Part shown: piece by piece, positions 34,004 to 45,115 of the stretch
Numbering within the stretch: position 1 is the first letter of the stretch
Layout: the number at the start of each line of letters is the position of its first letter
NCBI GenBank assembly: GCA_963710645.1
Contig: CAVQBD010000002.1
Span: forward strand, 248,001-312,000
Origin: FEB-10 sp963710645
GTDB lineage: Bacteria; Acidobacteriota; Thermoanaerobaculia; Thermoanaerobaculales; Sulfomarinibacteraceae
Direction of reading: 5' to 3'
DNA length: 64,000 nucleotides
Notes under the pieces: model-generated
Databases searched by the model: none
The model's input: the letters and a program-made list of their open reading frames with translations, nothing else
Told to the model about the DNA's origin: nothing
Position numbers and translations under genes: made by a program

Positions 34004-34180
34004 GAGTTGAAGGTTAAACGTTGAACGTTGAACGTTCACCCACCCGCCCGGAGCGCCAAGGGGAGTTGGGAGCGATGAAATCAAGAAAACCGAATCGAGC
34101 GCGCGAGCCGGTGCCTGGCACCGACATGCGGACGGGTGAGGGTGGGGGAGGAATTCGGAATGGCGTAGAGGGCGGGCGGG
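34004..34180. repeat. Intergenic word element 7 plus palindrome
   Basis: Tandem words TTAAACGTTGAACGTTGAAC (from about 34014), the core CACCCACCCGCCCGGA (34036-34051) and then a CGGTGCCTGGCACCG palindrome (34109-34123). The same combination occurs in the 8.4-8.9 kb island. Confidence 0.7.
34109..34123. repeat. CGGTGCCTGGCACCG palindrome, third copy
   Basis: Identical to the copy at 8837-8851 and followed by ACATG as there. Its upstream flank (GAATCGAGCGCGCGAGC) resembles that of the 8783 copy. Confidence 0.8.
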
Positions 34181-34411
34181 CTAATTCTCGGGTTCGGCGA
34201 TGAAAACTCGCGAATGGGGACGCTCACCAATGACGCGCCAGCTCGTGCCGGAATGGCTGAAGCTGGCACCCACGTGAACCGACTCGGGCAGTTCGACAAC
34301 CTCGACACGGGCCGATTGCCCCTCGTCGAGAATCACGACACGGGGTCGCCTGCGGCGGTTCATGCCGTTTTCCCCAGCTTCCTGGGGCCGCGACGGGCTG
34401 TGTGGATGCAT
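34181..34411 (-). CDS. Small basic hypothetical protein
   Basis: A 76-residue protein. The start at 34411 is supported by GGGGAGG 6 bases before the ATG; an in-frame codon at 34453 lacks one. After an Arg-rich stretch (MNRRRRPRVVILDEG) it has alternating strands (ARVEVVELPESVHVG, SWRVIGERPHSRVFIAEPE), which suggests a small beta-barrel of SH3/Sm type. It is not similar to anything I can name. Codon pattern and ribosome site support a real gene. It lies alone, opposite to its neighbours, between the palindrome island and the asnB leader. Confidence 0.6.
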   Translation of the reverse strand: MHPHSPSRPQEAGENGMNRRRRPRVVILDEGQSARVEVVELPESVHVGASFSHSGTSWRVIGERPHSRVFIAEPEN

Positions 34412-34799
34412 GTCGATCCTCCCCTGCAGCTCCCATATATATAGACGCTTCAAATGTCTCAGACGTTAACCAAGCAAGAACTGTGCCGGCGGTTCGGTGT
34501 GACGGTCGGCACAGATTGCGATCTTCTCTGGCGGTGATTGTCCCGAATTCGGGAGGTCTTCTCCGGAAAACAGAACACACCGTCCGTTGGCCCATGACCT
34601 CCCGGGTGGACGGGGTGTCCCCCTGCGGGTCGCGTGTGCGACACTCTGGCGACCGAGACATGGCGGAGTCGACGATGACGAGTTGCCCCCACAAAACGGC
34701 TGCAGAGCTCGACGAGCGCGGCCGAGGTGTGACGACATCCGACGGGCGGGTGTTGGATGTTGCGCCGGCCGAAGGTCACCCGGTCCGAGGTGGCGACTG
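34412..34799. other. Spacer upstream of asnB, no supported gene
   Basis: 388 bases. The AT-rich TCCCATATATATAGACGC (34431-34448) could be part of a promoter for the small minus-strand gene. A plus-strand reading 34402-34800 ending at the asnB start has no ribosome site and an Arg/Ser-rich composition typical of a shadow reading. A Met near 34587 in the asnB frame is also unsupported. Confidence 0.45.
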
Positions 34800-36545
34800 A
34801 TGTGCGGTATCGCGGGCATCGTGGGTACTCCTCCCAGCCGGGAGGTCGTGGAGCGGATGGTGGAAAGGCTCCACCACCGGGGTCCTGACGACCGCGGGAC
34901 TTGGTTTTCCGAAGGCGCACACCTGGGGCACACGCGGCTCAAAATCCTCGATCTGTCGGACGCCGGGCACCAGCCCATGTCGCACGGCCCCCTGACCATC
35001 ACCTACAACGGCGAGGTCTACAATTTCCGCCAGCTTCGGCGGGAGCTCGAGGGTGAGTTTCGATCGGACGGCGACACCGAGGTGGTGCTCCGTATGTACG
35101 CCGATCAGGGCACCCGATGCCTCCACCGGTTGAGGGGGATGTTTGCCTTCGGGGTGTGGGACTCGGATCGCAACATTTTGTTCGCAGCGCGCGATCGGCT
35201 GGGTATCAAGCCGCTTTACTACCGCGAGCTCGACGGGGGACTGGCCTTTGCCTCGGAAATCAAGGCGCTGCTCGAGCTCGGGACGTCGCCCATCGACCTC
35301 GACGCGCTCCGCGACTATCTGACATACCGTTACATCCCCTCGCCCAAGACGGTCTACCGAGATATTCGAGAGCTGCCGCCGGGCCACACCCTCACCTGGG
35401 ACGGTTCGCTGCACATCGAGCGCTGGTGGAGCCCGGCGTGCGAGGTGAGGTTCACCGACATGAACGAGGCCACGGAGCGGTTGGACGAGCTCCTGACCAC
35501 GGTGATCCCGAGCCACACCATGGCGGATGTTCCGGTAGGAGTCTTCCTTTCGGGAGGCGTCGATTCAACAACCACTGTGGCCTTCGTCGACCATCCGCGA
35601 ACCTTCACCCTCGGCAGCGACGTTGGTCACCGAGACGAGGCAGCGATGGCGCGTGAGGTCGCCGACTATTTCGGGGCCGAACACCACGTCTTCGTGGCGG
35701 AGGCGCTGGATCTGGAGTTGGCGTTGGCGACCCAACCCGGGCTCTTCGATCAGCCCTTCGGCGATTCGGGTTCGTGGGCGACGTGGTTGGTGTCACGGCT
35801 GGCGCGCGAGCACGTGACCGTGGCGTTGTGCGGCGAGGGAGGGGACGAGCTGTTCTGCGGCTACCAGTGGTACCGCCGCTGGGACGAATCTCGGTCGACC
35901 CTCCTGCTGCGGGGGATCTCCAAGGTGGTGCCCACCTTCTCCCACCTCGGCCGTTCGCTGCAGCGCCGCAACGCCGAGGGCCTTGACCGCTACGCGGCCT
36001 TTCTCAGCCCGTTCACCGTCGAACAGAAGCAGTCGCTTGTGGGGCCGAAGCTCGCCGACGACAATTATGACGATCTGTGGTTCTTCCGCAATCACTGGAG
36101 GGAGGATCTGGACCCGGTGAAGCGGATGCAATGGGCCGACATCCACACGTTTCTGCCGGGTGACCTCCTGACCCGTGTTGATCGGGCGAGCATGGCCCAC
36201 TCGCTGGAGATGCGACCACCGTTGCTCGACCACGAGCTCGTGGAGTTCGCGTTGTCGCTGGATCGCTCGCTGCTGATCGACCGTGACACGGGCACCGGCA
36301 AGCTGGTGGTTCGGCAACTGATGGCCGACCGGGTGCCGTCGGGCCTCTTTGACCGACCCAAGCGTGGCTTCAATCTGCCGATCCGTCGTTGGTTGGGCAA
36401 GCGGCCGGAACTGCTGAACAATGCCCTGGATCGACTCGCTTCGTCGGGCATCATCCGCCGGCCGCGAGCCGTCAGTTTCACCGGAGAACAGGCGTGGGCA
36501 CTCTTGTCCCTTGATCGGTGGATGACCACCACCGGCGCAATCTGA
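34800..36545 (+). CDS. asnB: Asparagine synthase (glutamine-hydrolysing)
   Basis: A 581-residue AsnB-family amidotransferase. Start at 34800 so that the mature enzyme begins Met-Cys-Gly (MCGIAGIVG), with Cys2 as the glutaminase nucleophile. The glutaminase domain (about 1-210) has RLKILDLSDAGHQPM and YNGEVYNF. The synthetase domain has the PPi loop FLSGGVDSTT (about 246-255) and LCGEGGDELFCGY. Homologues of this length serve either general asparagine synthesis or amidation in polysaccharide/lipopolysaccharide clusters. Here no sugar genes are adjacent, so the general role is as likely. Only a weak GAGG 9 bases upstream supports the start. Confidence 0.92.
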   Translation: MCGIAGIVGTPPSREVVERMVERLHHRGPDDRGTWFSEGAHLGHTRLKILDLSDAGHQPMSHGPLTITYNGEVYNFRQLRRELEGEFRSDGDTEVVLRMYADQGTRCLHRLRGMFAFGVWDSDRNILFAARDRLGIKPLYYRELDGGLAFASEIKALLELGTSPIDLDALRDYLTYRYIPSPKTVYRDIRELPPGHTLTWDGSLHIERWWSPACEVRFTDMNEATERLDELLTTVIPSHTMADVPVGVFLSGGVDSTTTVAFVDHPRTFTLGSDVGHRDEAAMAREVADYFGAEHHVFVAEALDLELALATQPGLFDQPFGDSGSWATWLVSRLAREHVTVALCGEGGDELFCGYQWYRRWDESRSTLLLRGISKVVPTFSHLGRSLQRRNAEGLDRYAAFLSPFTVEQKQSLVGPKLADDNYDDLWFFRNHWREDLDPVKRMQWADIHTFLPGDLLTRVDRASMAHSLEMRPPLLDHELVEFALSLDRSLLIDRDTGTGKLVVRQLMADRVPSGLFDRPKRGFNLPIRRWLGKRPELLNNALDRLASSGIIRRPRAVSFTGEQAWALLSLDRWMTTTGAI

Positions 36546-36628
36546 CCCGCCAGGCTGCCAGGCGCAGACCTTTCATCATCGGGATTGATGGCGTACGATG
36601 ACCACGCCGCAAGGGTCGCGGGGAGCGC

Positions 36629-37285
36629 ATGTCTACCACGAAATTGGGAGTCCTGTTTATCGTGTCGTCACCATCGGGAGGCGGCAAGACAACGCTGATC
36701 CGGGAGGTGATCGCCGGTCTCGAGGGACGTGGCATCGAAGGCCATTTTTCGGTGTCGCACACCACGCGGCCGCGCCGTCCGGCCGAAGCAGACGGCACCG
36801 ATTACCATTTCGTCGACCGGCCGACCTTCGATGCCATGGTCCAGCGTGGTGACTTTCTGGAGTGGGCCGAGTACAACGGCAATTTCTATGGCACCGCCCG
36901 TGCCGAGGTTGAGAACCGGCTCTCCGATGGCCAGGATGTCTTTCTGGACATCGAGGTCCAGGGCGCAAACCAGGTCAAGACCCAGATTCCCGATGTGGTC
37001 AAAATATTTGTCTACCCGCCGTCCTACGAAGCACTGAAGGAGAGGCTGGTGGCGAGAAGGCAGGATTCTCCGGAGTCGATCCGACAGCGGTTGTTGTGGG
37101 CTATGAGGGAGTTCGGTGTGGCGGGGGAATTTGATTATGCTATTATCAACGACCGTCTCGACGAGGCGGTGAATGAGCTCCTCGGAATCTGCATCGCCGA
37201 GCACCAACGACCAAAACGTATGAAACCCAGTCTGGACGCAATCTACGAGGCGTACCGGCACGCCCTCGAAAAGGACGACCCATGA
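36629..37285 (+). CDS. gmk: Guanylate kinase
   Basis: A 218-residue kinase (GMP + ATP to GDP + ADP). The P-loop is SSPSGGGKTTL, followed by the GMP-binding SHTTRPRRPAEADGTDYHFV and the GNFYGTAR segment, then LDIEVQGANQVK. Length is standard. GGGGAG precedes the ATG. The stop overlaps the rpoZ start by 4 bases (ATGA), the common gmk-rpoZ pairing. Confidence 0.96.
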   Translation: MSTTKLGVLFIVSSPSGGGKTTLIREVIAGLEGRGIEGHFSVSHTTRPRRPAEADGTDYHFVDRPTFDAMVQRGDFLEWAEYNGNFYGTARAEVENRLSDGQDVFLDIEVQGANQVKTQIPDVVKIFVYPPSYEALKERLVARRQDSPESIRQRLLWAMREFGVAGEFDYAIINDRLDEAVNELLGICIAEHQRPKRMKPSLDAIYEAYRHALEKDDP

Positions 37286-37788
37286 TCGAGCTCCCCGAAA
37301 ATTTCGACTCAGTATTCCGTTATATCGTTGTGGTCTCGCAGCGGGCCGAACAGCTCATCAACGGCGCCAAGCCGCGCACCGAGAGCCGTTTCGATAAGCG
37401 CACGCTCGAAGCCAAGGACGACGTCGATGCCGGAACAGTGCCCTGGCGGGTGCTGACCCAGTCCGAAATCGATGCCCAGCGGCAGGCGATCGTGGATCAA
37501 TTCCGGGCCGAGATGTCGGGCGATGGCTTCGAGCCGGACGGCGACCGACCCATCCGCGACGTGCTGCCCACCTCCGAGGAAGTGATCGCTGAGCCGCTCG
37601 ATGACGAGGACGATGACCGTGATAACGAGCTGGCACGGCTGCAACGCCTGCTTGGCATGGTCGGCGGTGCTGCGCCCAAGGCGGCCGCGGAAGAGGAAGC
37701 CCCGGTGGTCGAGGAGGTCTCGCTCGAGGCTGAGGCCGAAATCGAGGCCGAAGCGGATGCCAAGTCCGACGAGGAGGAGGACGACTGA
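37282..37788 (+). CDS. rpoZ: RNA polymerase omega subunit with acidic tail
   Basis: Small subunit that helps assemble and stabilise RNA polymerase through beta-prime. Residues 1-80 fit the family (FRYIVVVSQRAEQLINGAKP, then ALEAKDDVDAGTVPWRV-like text). The protein is 168 residues against about 70-110 usually. The extra C-terminal 85 residues are very acidic and low in complexity (EPLDDEDDDRDNELARL, then a Glu/Ala-rich end). It overlaps gmk by 4 bases, which supports the call. The tail may be a disordered extension typical of this lineage. Confidence 0.85.
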   Translation: MIELPENFDSVFRYIVVVSQRAEQLINGAKPRTESRFDKRTLEAKDDVDAGTVPWRVLTQSEIDAQRQAIVDQFRAEMSGDGFEPDGDRPIRDVLPTSEEVIAEPLDDEDDDRDNELARLQRLLGMVGGAAPKAAAEEEAPVVEEVSLEAEAEIEAEADAKSDEEEDD

Positions 37789-37810
37789 CCCGTCAGTCCC
37801 CTCCGGCTGA

Positions 37811-38491
37811 ATGATGAGGCCGCGTGACCTCACCCGGTATTGCCGCGACCTGGGATGGCGCGACCCGCCGGACCTTCCCCAATCAGTTCCTCAGTCAATC
37901 TCCACCAGAGCGCTGCCCACGGTAGCAGGATGTGGCAATCTCGAGGAACTCGCCGGTCTCATAGCCCACTGCACAGAGTGCCGGCTGTCCGACAATCGGC
38001 GCAATGTGGTGCCCGGCGAGGGCGACCCCAGCGCCCGGGTGCTTTTCATCGGCGAGGGTCCTGGGGCTGAGGAGGATCGCACCGGCCGGCCCTTTGTCGG
38101 CCAGGCCGGCCAGCTGCTCGAGGGGATGATCTTCGCCCTGGGATTCGAACGCGACCGGGTCTTCATCGGCAATGTGGTCAAATGTCGTCCTCCGGGAAAC
38201 AGAGACCCTGAGGATACAGAGATGGCGGCATGCTCACCTTTCTTGGAGCGCCAGATCGAACTCATCGCGCCGCGGGTTGTCGTGGCTCTAGGGCGAATAG
38301 CGGCCCGCCGACTGACTGGAACGGACAAATCCATGGGAGCCCTGCGGGGCCGCTGGACCACTTACCGGGGTATTCCCTTGATGGCCACTTACCACCCGGC
38401 GTACCTTCTGCGCACACCCGAGGCGAAACGTGAGGTCTGGACGGACCTCAAGGCGGTTCGGAAGCGCCTCGACGACGAGCCGAATTCGTAA
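37811..38491 (+). CDS. Uracil-DNA glycosylase, family 4 (Fe-S)
   Basis: A 226-residue DNA repair enzyme that removes uracil from DNA. Four cysteines in the family-4 arrangement would hold a 4Fe-4S cluster: Cys54 and Cys57 (HCTEC), Cys125 (KCRPPGNR) and Cys141 (AACSPFLERQ). Active-site motifs are GEGPGAEEDRTGRPFVG (about 81-97) and the late motif TYHPAYLLR. The N-terminal 45 residues are Pro-rich and poorly conserved. It lies 22 bases after rpoZ, probably in the same transcript. Convergent with hflC across a word element. Confidence 0.92.
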   Translation: MMRPRDLTRYCRDLGWRDPPDLPQSVPQSISTRALPTVAGCGNLEELAGLIAHCTECRLSDNRRNVVPGEGDPSARVLFIGEGPGAEEDRTGRPFVGQAGQLLEGMIFALGFERDRVFIGNVVKCRPPGNRDPEDTEMAACSPFLERQIELIAPRVVVALGRIAARRLTGTDKSMGALRGRWTTYRGIPLMATYHPAYLLRTPEAKREVWTDLKAVRKRLDDEPNS

Positions 38492-38587
38492 TTCTAAATT
38501 TTAGATTTTGAATCACCCCCTCCCGCCCGAAACAGGGGGAGGGGGAAGGCATTCAAAATTAAGAACCCAAAACTGAGAATTCAGAAG
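38488..38587. repeat. Intergenic word element 8 with nested GC hairpin
   Basis: Outer words GTAATTCTAAATTTTAGATT (38488-38513) face ATTCAAAATTAAGAACCCAA (38551-38582), with an inner GC stem CCCCCTCCC...GGGAGGGGG around GCCCGAAACA. It lies between the convergent udg and hflC genes and may end transcripts from both sides. Confidence 0.7.
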
Positions 38588-39523
38588 CTATTTCATTCGT
38601 TCGAGGTACCGCAAGAACTCTCCGTCGGTTGTCAGCAACAGAATGGTGTTCGCGTCGATGGTGGTCTGGTAGACCTCCATCGTCTTGAGGAACCGATAGA
38701 AATCGGCATCCTGGTTGTAGGAACGGGCGTAGATGTCGGCCGCCTCGGCATCGGCCTTGCCCTGGATCTCCTGCGACTGCCGATAGGCCTCGGAGGTGAT
38801 GGTTTTCAGCTCGCGGTCCTTGTCGCCGTTGATGCGGGCCGCCTCACCGGCGCCCTCGGAGCGATACTGCTCGGCGATCCGCTGCCGTTCGGAGATCATG
38901 CGGGCGTAGACGTCGCGTTGTACCTCTTCGACGTAGTTGATGCGCTTGAAGCGAAAGTCGAGGATCTCGAGGCCCATATCGGCTTCCTTGACCCGCCTGC
39001 TGGCGGCGTCCAGAACCTCGTGTTCCAGGACATCGCGCCCGAATTCGACTTCCTCGAAGTTCTCGTCGTCTTCAAATAGTTCCTCGGTGGGGAACGGGCG
39101 GTTGGTCGACCGTACCGCCTCGATCAGATTGTTCCTGGCGATGGTGCTCCGGGTCTCGCCGTCGAGAATATCGTCCAGCCGAGACTGGGCGCCCCGTTCG
39201 TCGCGCAGGCGCTGGAAGAAGAGCAGCGGATCGGTGATACGCCAGCGGGCGTAGGTGTCCACCCAGATGAACCTCTTGTCCTTGGTGGGGATCTGGTTGG
39301 GGTCACCGTCCCACTCCAGGAACCGCTTGTCGAAGTAGTTGGCCTTCTGCAACACCGGGATCTTGAACTTGAGGCCAGGGGTGGTGACGGGTTCTCCCAC
39401 CGGTTTGCCGAACTGGGTGATGACCACCTGTTGGGCCTCGTTGACCACATAGAATGCACCGCCGACCACCAGCAATCCGCCGATCACGACGACCGCGACG
39501 AGGAAGAGGGATGCGCTTTTCAT
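38588..39523 (-). CDS. hflC: HflC protease modulator (SPFH family)
   Basis: A 311-residue SPFH/band-7 membrane protein. The N-terminal anchor is about 4-26 (ASLFLVAVVVIGGLLVVGGAF), followed by the VNEAQQVVITQFGKPVGEP opening, the WVDTYARWRITDPLLFFQR segment and the RQRIAEQYRSEGAGEAARI coiled coil typical of HflC. With HflK it forms a periplasmic-facing cage around FtsH and restrains membrane proteolysis. The start overlaps the hflK stop by 4 bases (ATGA). Confidence 0.94.
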   Translation of the reverse strand: MKSASLFLVAVVVIGGLLVVGGAFYVVNEAQQVVITQFGKPVGEPVTTPGLKFKIPVLQKANYFDKRFLEWDGDPNQIPTKDKRFIWVDTYARWRITDPLLFFQRLRDERGAQSRLDDILDGETRSTIARNNLIEAVRSTNRPFPTEELFEDDENFEEVEFGRDVLEHEVLDAASRRVKEADMGLEILDFRFKRINYVEEVQRDVYARMISERQRIAEQYRSEGAGEAARINGDKDRELKTITSEAYRQSQEIQGKADAEAADIYARSYNQDADFYRFLKTMEVYQTTIDANTILLLTTDGEFLRYLERMK

Positions 39524-40509
39524 TTGGCACCTCCCTGCTCGAGTTGGAGGAGGGGGAGGACCCCCTCCAGCGTGTCGTCCAAGAGCAACTTTTTCTGGAC
39601 CTTGGGATAGATGTCCTCCATGGTCTCCAGATAGATGCGGCGCCGGGTCACCTCGGGCGCCCGCCGGTAGGCGGCCAGGACCTCATCGAAGAGGACCACG
39701 TCGCCCTTGGCGCGATTGACGCGATCCACCGCGTAACCCTTGGCCTGTTGGATCATCTGGAGGGCTTCGCCCCGCGCCCTCGGGATCACGCGGTTGTATT
39801 CGGACCGGGCCTCGTTGATGGCGGTCTCGCGCTCCTGTTCGGCCTGGTTCACCTCGTTGAAGGATGGTTTCACAGGGTCGGGCGGATTGACGTCCTGGAG
39901 CACCACCTGGTCGACCACGATGCCGGTCTCGTACTGGTCACAGAGTGCCTGGAGGCGAACCTTGACCTCATCCTCGATCGCCTGCCGACCGGTGGTGAGA
40001 ACCTCCGTGACGCTGTGGTCGCCAACCACGGCGCGCATCATGGCTTCGTTCATGTCGCGAAAAGTCTTTTCCACATTGCGCACCCGGAAGAGGTATTTAT
40101 AGGGATCGGCAACCCGGTATTGTGAGATCCACTCCACCACTGCCACGTTGAGGTCCCCGGTGAGCATGGACGCTTCGTTGTCGAAGGATGACTGGGAGTA
40201 CTCGGTGCGCACGCCGGCCCGGGTGGTGCGGAATCCGAACTCCACCTTGAGCTGACGTTGGATCGGCACCTTGTAGACCTGTTCAAACGGTGCCGGCATC
40301 TTGAAGTTGAGGCCCGGATTGGCGGTCCGTGTGTACTTGCCGAAGCGCAGCACAACGCCCACCTCCTCGGGCTCGATGGTGAAGATCATCGAGGTCACGA
40401 TGAATACTCCGAGCAGAATCAGGAGACCCATTCCGATGACCCGGACCGGCGGTCCCTTTTTGCGAAACTCACCGAGATCTATTGTGCGTGGGGGTTCAGG
40501 AGACACCAT
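39520..40509 (-). CDS. hflK: HflK protease modulator (SPFH family)
   Basis: A 329-residue partner of HflC. A cytoplasmic N-terminus is followed by a membrane helix at about 25-45 (VIGMGLLILLGVFIVTSMIF) and the SPFH domain (EEVGVVLRFGKYTRTANPGL, VEWISQYRVADPYKYLF). The C-terminal part has a long coiled coil and ends LEQGGAK. AAAGGAGAG lies before the ATG. hflK precedes hflC on the minus strand and overlaps it, the usual operon. No ftsH is in the window. Confidence 0.94.
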   Translation of the reverse strand: MVSPEPPRTIDLGEFRKKGPPVRVIGMGLLILLGVFIVTSMIFTIEPEEVGVVLRFGKYTRTANPGLNFKMPAPFEQVYKVPIQRQLKVEFGFRTTRAGVRTEYSQSSFDNEASMLTGDLNVAVVEWISQYRVADPYKYLFRVRNVEKTFRDMNEAMMRAVVGDHSVTEVLTTGRQAIEDEVKVRLQALCDQYETGIVVDQVVLQDVNPPDPVKPSFNEVNQAEQERETAINEARSEYNRVIPRARGEALQMIQQAKGYAVDRVNRAKGDVVLFDEVLAAYRRAPEVTRRRIYLETMEDIYPKVQKKLLLDDTLEGVLPLLQLEQGGAK

Positions 40510-40788
40510 GCCACTCTCCTTTCGTGAGGGGGCTGCAATCCTGTCGTCTATTACGCGTCAGTCTAGCACCGTCTTCCCCGCCCCTCCACCTGGTGTGGAA
40601 AGTGTGGAGAGTGTGGAGAGCGTGGAAGGTGAAGAAGGTGTAGAGGTTGGATTTGGGCGTCCGCTCACGTGGGTTGGACATGGACACTGAAAAACGAGAA
40701 ATGAAAAATCCAGCGCGGCTAACGAAGCTTCATTTCAAATTTCTCATTTCTCATCCCCCATTTCTCATTTTTGCTCCGCAACCGCTTG
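40510..40788. repeat. Intergenic word elements 9 (GTGTGGA and ATTTCTC words)
   Basis: Two arrays. At about 40590-40645 are GTGTGGAAAGTGTGGAGAGT words. At 40690-40785 the words GAGAAATGAAAAATCC (left) and CATTTCTCATTTCTC (right) are inverted, around GCGCGGCTAACGAAG. It lies between two minus-strand genes. Confidence 0.6.
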
Positions 40789-42096
40789 TCACGCAGTGAG
40801 CACCATGACCACGTCACACACGTTGGTGCCGGTGGGTCCGGTGAGGATGGCGTCTCCCACCGCTGCCAGGGCGGTCCCGGCGTCGTTGTTGGCGAGGGCC
40901 TCCATGGCGTCGATGCCCGCGTTGCGAAGGCGAGCGATGGTGGTGGGGTCCACCAACGCTCCGGCTGCCTCGGCGAGGCCATCGACACCGTCAGTCCCGG
41001 CGGAAAGAACGGCGCAGGGTCTGGGACCGTCCAGACCGAGGGCGGCGGCCAGTGCGAACTCGTGATTGCGGCCGCCGATTCCGTTGCCCCGAACGGTGAC
41101 CGTTGTCTCCGCGCCCACCAGGAAGGCCACCCGCCGCCGCGCCTCAAATGCCGTGGCGAATCGAGCCAACAGCCCTCCTTTGTCGGATGCTTCCCCCTCC
41201 AGGAATCCGGGGTGGACGAGCGTCTCGTAGCCGCGGTCTGCCAGCACAGAGGCGGCGGCCACCACCGCGGTCCGGTTGTTGGCGAGGATTTGGATGCGGC
41301 CGCCGGCGGCCCATGACGTGTCCATCGGATCCTCCACCAGTGCCCTGAGAACCTGAATCACCGCAGGCGGCACATCACCGACGAGGCCGAGGCCACCGAG
41401 CACACCGAGAGCGTCGGCGGGTGAAGTGGAGGAGGGGATGGTCGGTCCGGACGCGATGTCGGACAACGAATCACCGAGCACATCGGACACCACCAACGTG
41501 ACCACCTGCGCGGGTGCGGCGGTCCGAGCGAGGCCGCCACCGGTGGCGGCCAGCAGGTGGCGGCGGACCGCATTGACCTGGTTGATGGTGGCGCCGGCCT
41601 CCATCAGCACCCGAGTCGTGGCGCCAACGTCGTCGAGGGCCAGACCATCCACCGGTGCGGCCAACAAGGCGGAAGATCCCCCGGACAGCAGGACGACGAG
41701 CAGGTCGTCGGACCCCAGGGACTCCGCCAGTTCGAGGAGTCGCCGGGTGGAGGTCTCTCCGTCGGCGTCCGGATAGGGGTGGGCGCCGAAACGAACCTCC
41801 GCGACGGAGGTGACGCGTTCGGTCACCGGGACACCGTGCGGCGACAGGACGAAGATCTCGTCTGCCCATCCGGGGACGCGTTCGATCCATGCATCGGCGA
41901 GACCGGGTCCAGCCTTGCCAAGGGCCGCCACCACCCGGCGGCCGGAGACCTCGGGCATGACCTCTCCCTTGATGACGACGTGGTCTCCTTCGAGGGTGAC
42001 GACGCCGGCCATGAGGCGGGCCGGTTGGACGGCGGCCACTGCGGCGTCAAATGCGGCCGTGGCATCCTCGCGGAGCGACTGGACGATCTGGTTCAT
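40789..42096 (-). CDS. Glycerate 2-kinase (MOFRL family)
   Basis: A 435-residue protein of the DUF4147/MOFRL family, which phosphorylates D-glycerate to 2-phosphoglycerate. Segments include VAALGKAGPGLADAWIERV, LLVVLLSGGSSALLAAPVDG and the C-terminal MOFRL domain (VRGNGIGGRNHEFALAAAL, then SAGTDGVDG). Length is normal. Its stop lies 5 bases from the word array at 40780. The product would enter glycolysis/gluconeogenesis next to the ppdK reaction, although the genes are not linked. Confidence 0.88.
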   Translation of the reverse strand: MNQIVQSLREDATAAFDAAVAAVQPARLMAGVVTLEGDHVVIKGEVMPEVSGRRVVAALGKAGPGLADAWIERVPGWADEIFVLSPHGVPVTERVTSVAEVRFGAHPYPDADGETSTRRLLELAESLGSDDLLVVLLSGGSSALLAAPVDGLALDDVGATTRVLMEAGATINQVNAVRRHLLAATGGGLARTAAPAQVVTLVVSDVLGDSLSDIASGPTIPSSTSPADALGVLGGLGLVGDVPPAVIQVLRALVEDPMDTSWAAGGRIQILANNRTAVVAAASVLADRGYETLVHPGFLEGEASDKGGLLARFATAFEARRRVAFLVGAETTVTVRGNGIGGRNHEFALAAALGLDGPRPCAVLSAGTDGVDGLAEAAGALVDPTTIARLRNAGIDAMEALANNDAGTALAAVGDAILTGPTGTNVCDVVMVLTA

Positions 42097-42104
42097 CGGG
42101 GAAG

Positions 42105-42216
42105 TGTATATCGGATGCCGGATCTCGGGACTCGGGACTCGGGACTCGGATGCGCGATTCCAATTGGCGGGGGCGGGTGGGCAGCGACTTTCGACTTTTG
42201 ACTCTTGACCTTCGAC
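42105..42216. repeat. Intergenic word element 10 (CTCGGGA and TCGACTTT words)
   Basis: TCTCGGGACTCGGGACTCGG words (42122-42150), the core as GCGGGGGCGGGTGGG (42168-42182, reverse of CCCACCCGCCC) and CTTTCGACTTTTGACTCTTG words (42187-42213). It sits right after the clpB terminator. Confidence 0.65.
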
Positions 42217-42242
42217 AAAAAAATGGGGCCCCGAAGGGCCCC
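42217..42242 (-). terminator. Rho-independent terminator of clpB (minus strand)
   Basis: A 7-bp stem GGGGCCC/GGGCCCC (42225-42231 with 42236-42242), followed on the minus strand by seven T (AAAAAAA at 42217-42223). Confidence 0.92.
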
Positions 42243-42263
42243 GATGGAAGGGAGAGCTCGAAA

Positions 42264-44924
<2,661 letters not shown>

Positions 44925-44975
44925 TGTGCCTCCCCTGATGTCATGCGCTTGGGGGCGCCTCTGTTCTATGGACAA

Positions 44976-45005
44976 AATATAATATCTGAGTATTGCTTTG
45001 TCAAG
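44976..45005 (-). promoter_or_regulatory. clpB promoter with HAIR-like (HspR) operator
   Basis: On the minus strand, TTGACA (44999-45004), a 17-base spacer and TATATT (44976-44981). Overlapping it at 44985-45005 is an inverted repeat: CTTGACA, 7 bases, ACTCAGA. The HspR-associated repeat (HAIR) is CTTGAGT-N7-ACTCAAG, so 5 of 7 bases match in each half with exact spacing. A transcript starting near 44969 gives a leader of about 45 bases. Confidence 0.6.
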
Positions 45006-45115
45006 TCATATATTCTTAAATCTGATAATATATTTATCACATATTACACGAATTCCAGTGGAATGAGTGAAAATCGGTCTCGGTTACAATGGGGCAACTT
45101 TGGACGGGAGCGCTC

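Noticed and set aside
34402..34800. 132-codon plus-strand reading ending at the asnB start
   Set aside because: No ribosome site, shadow-like composition, and it overlaps the start of a better supported minus-strand small gene.
38488..38587. Standard intrinsic terminator
   Set aside because: A strong GC stem exists but no uninterrupted U-tract follows on either strand. Described as a word element instead.
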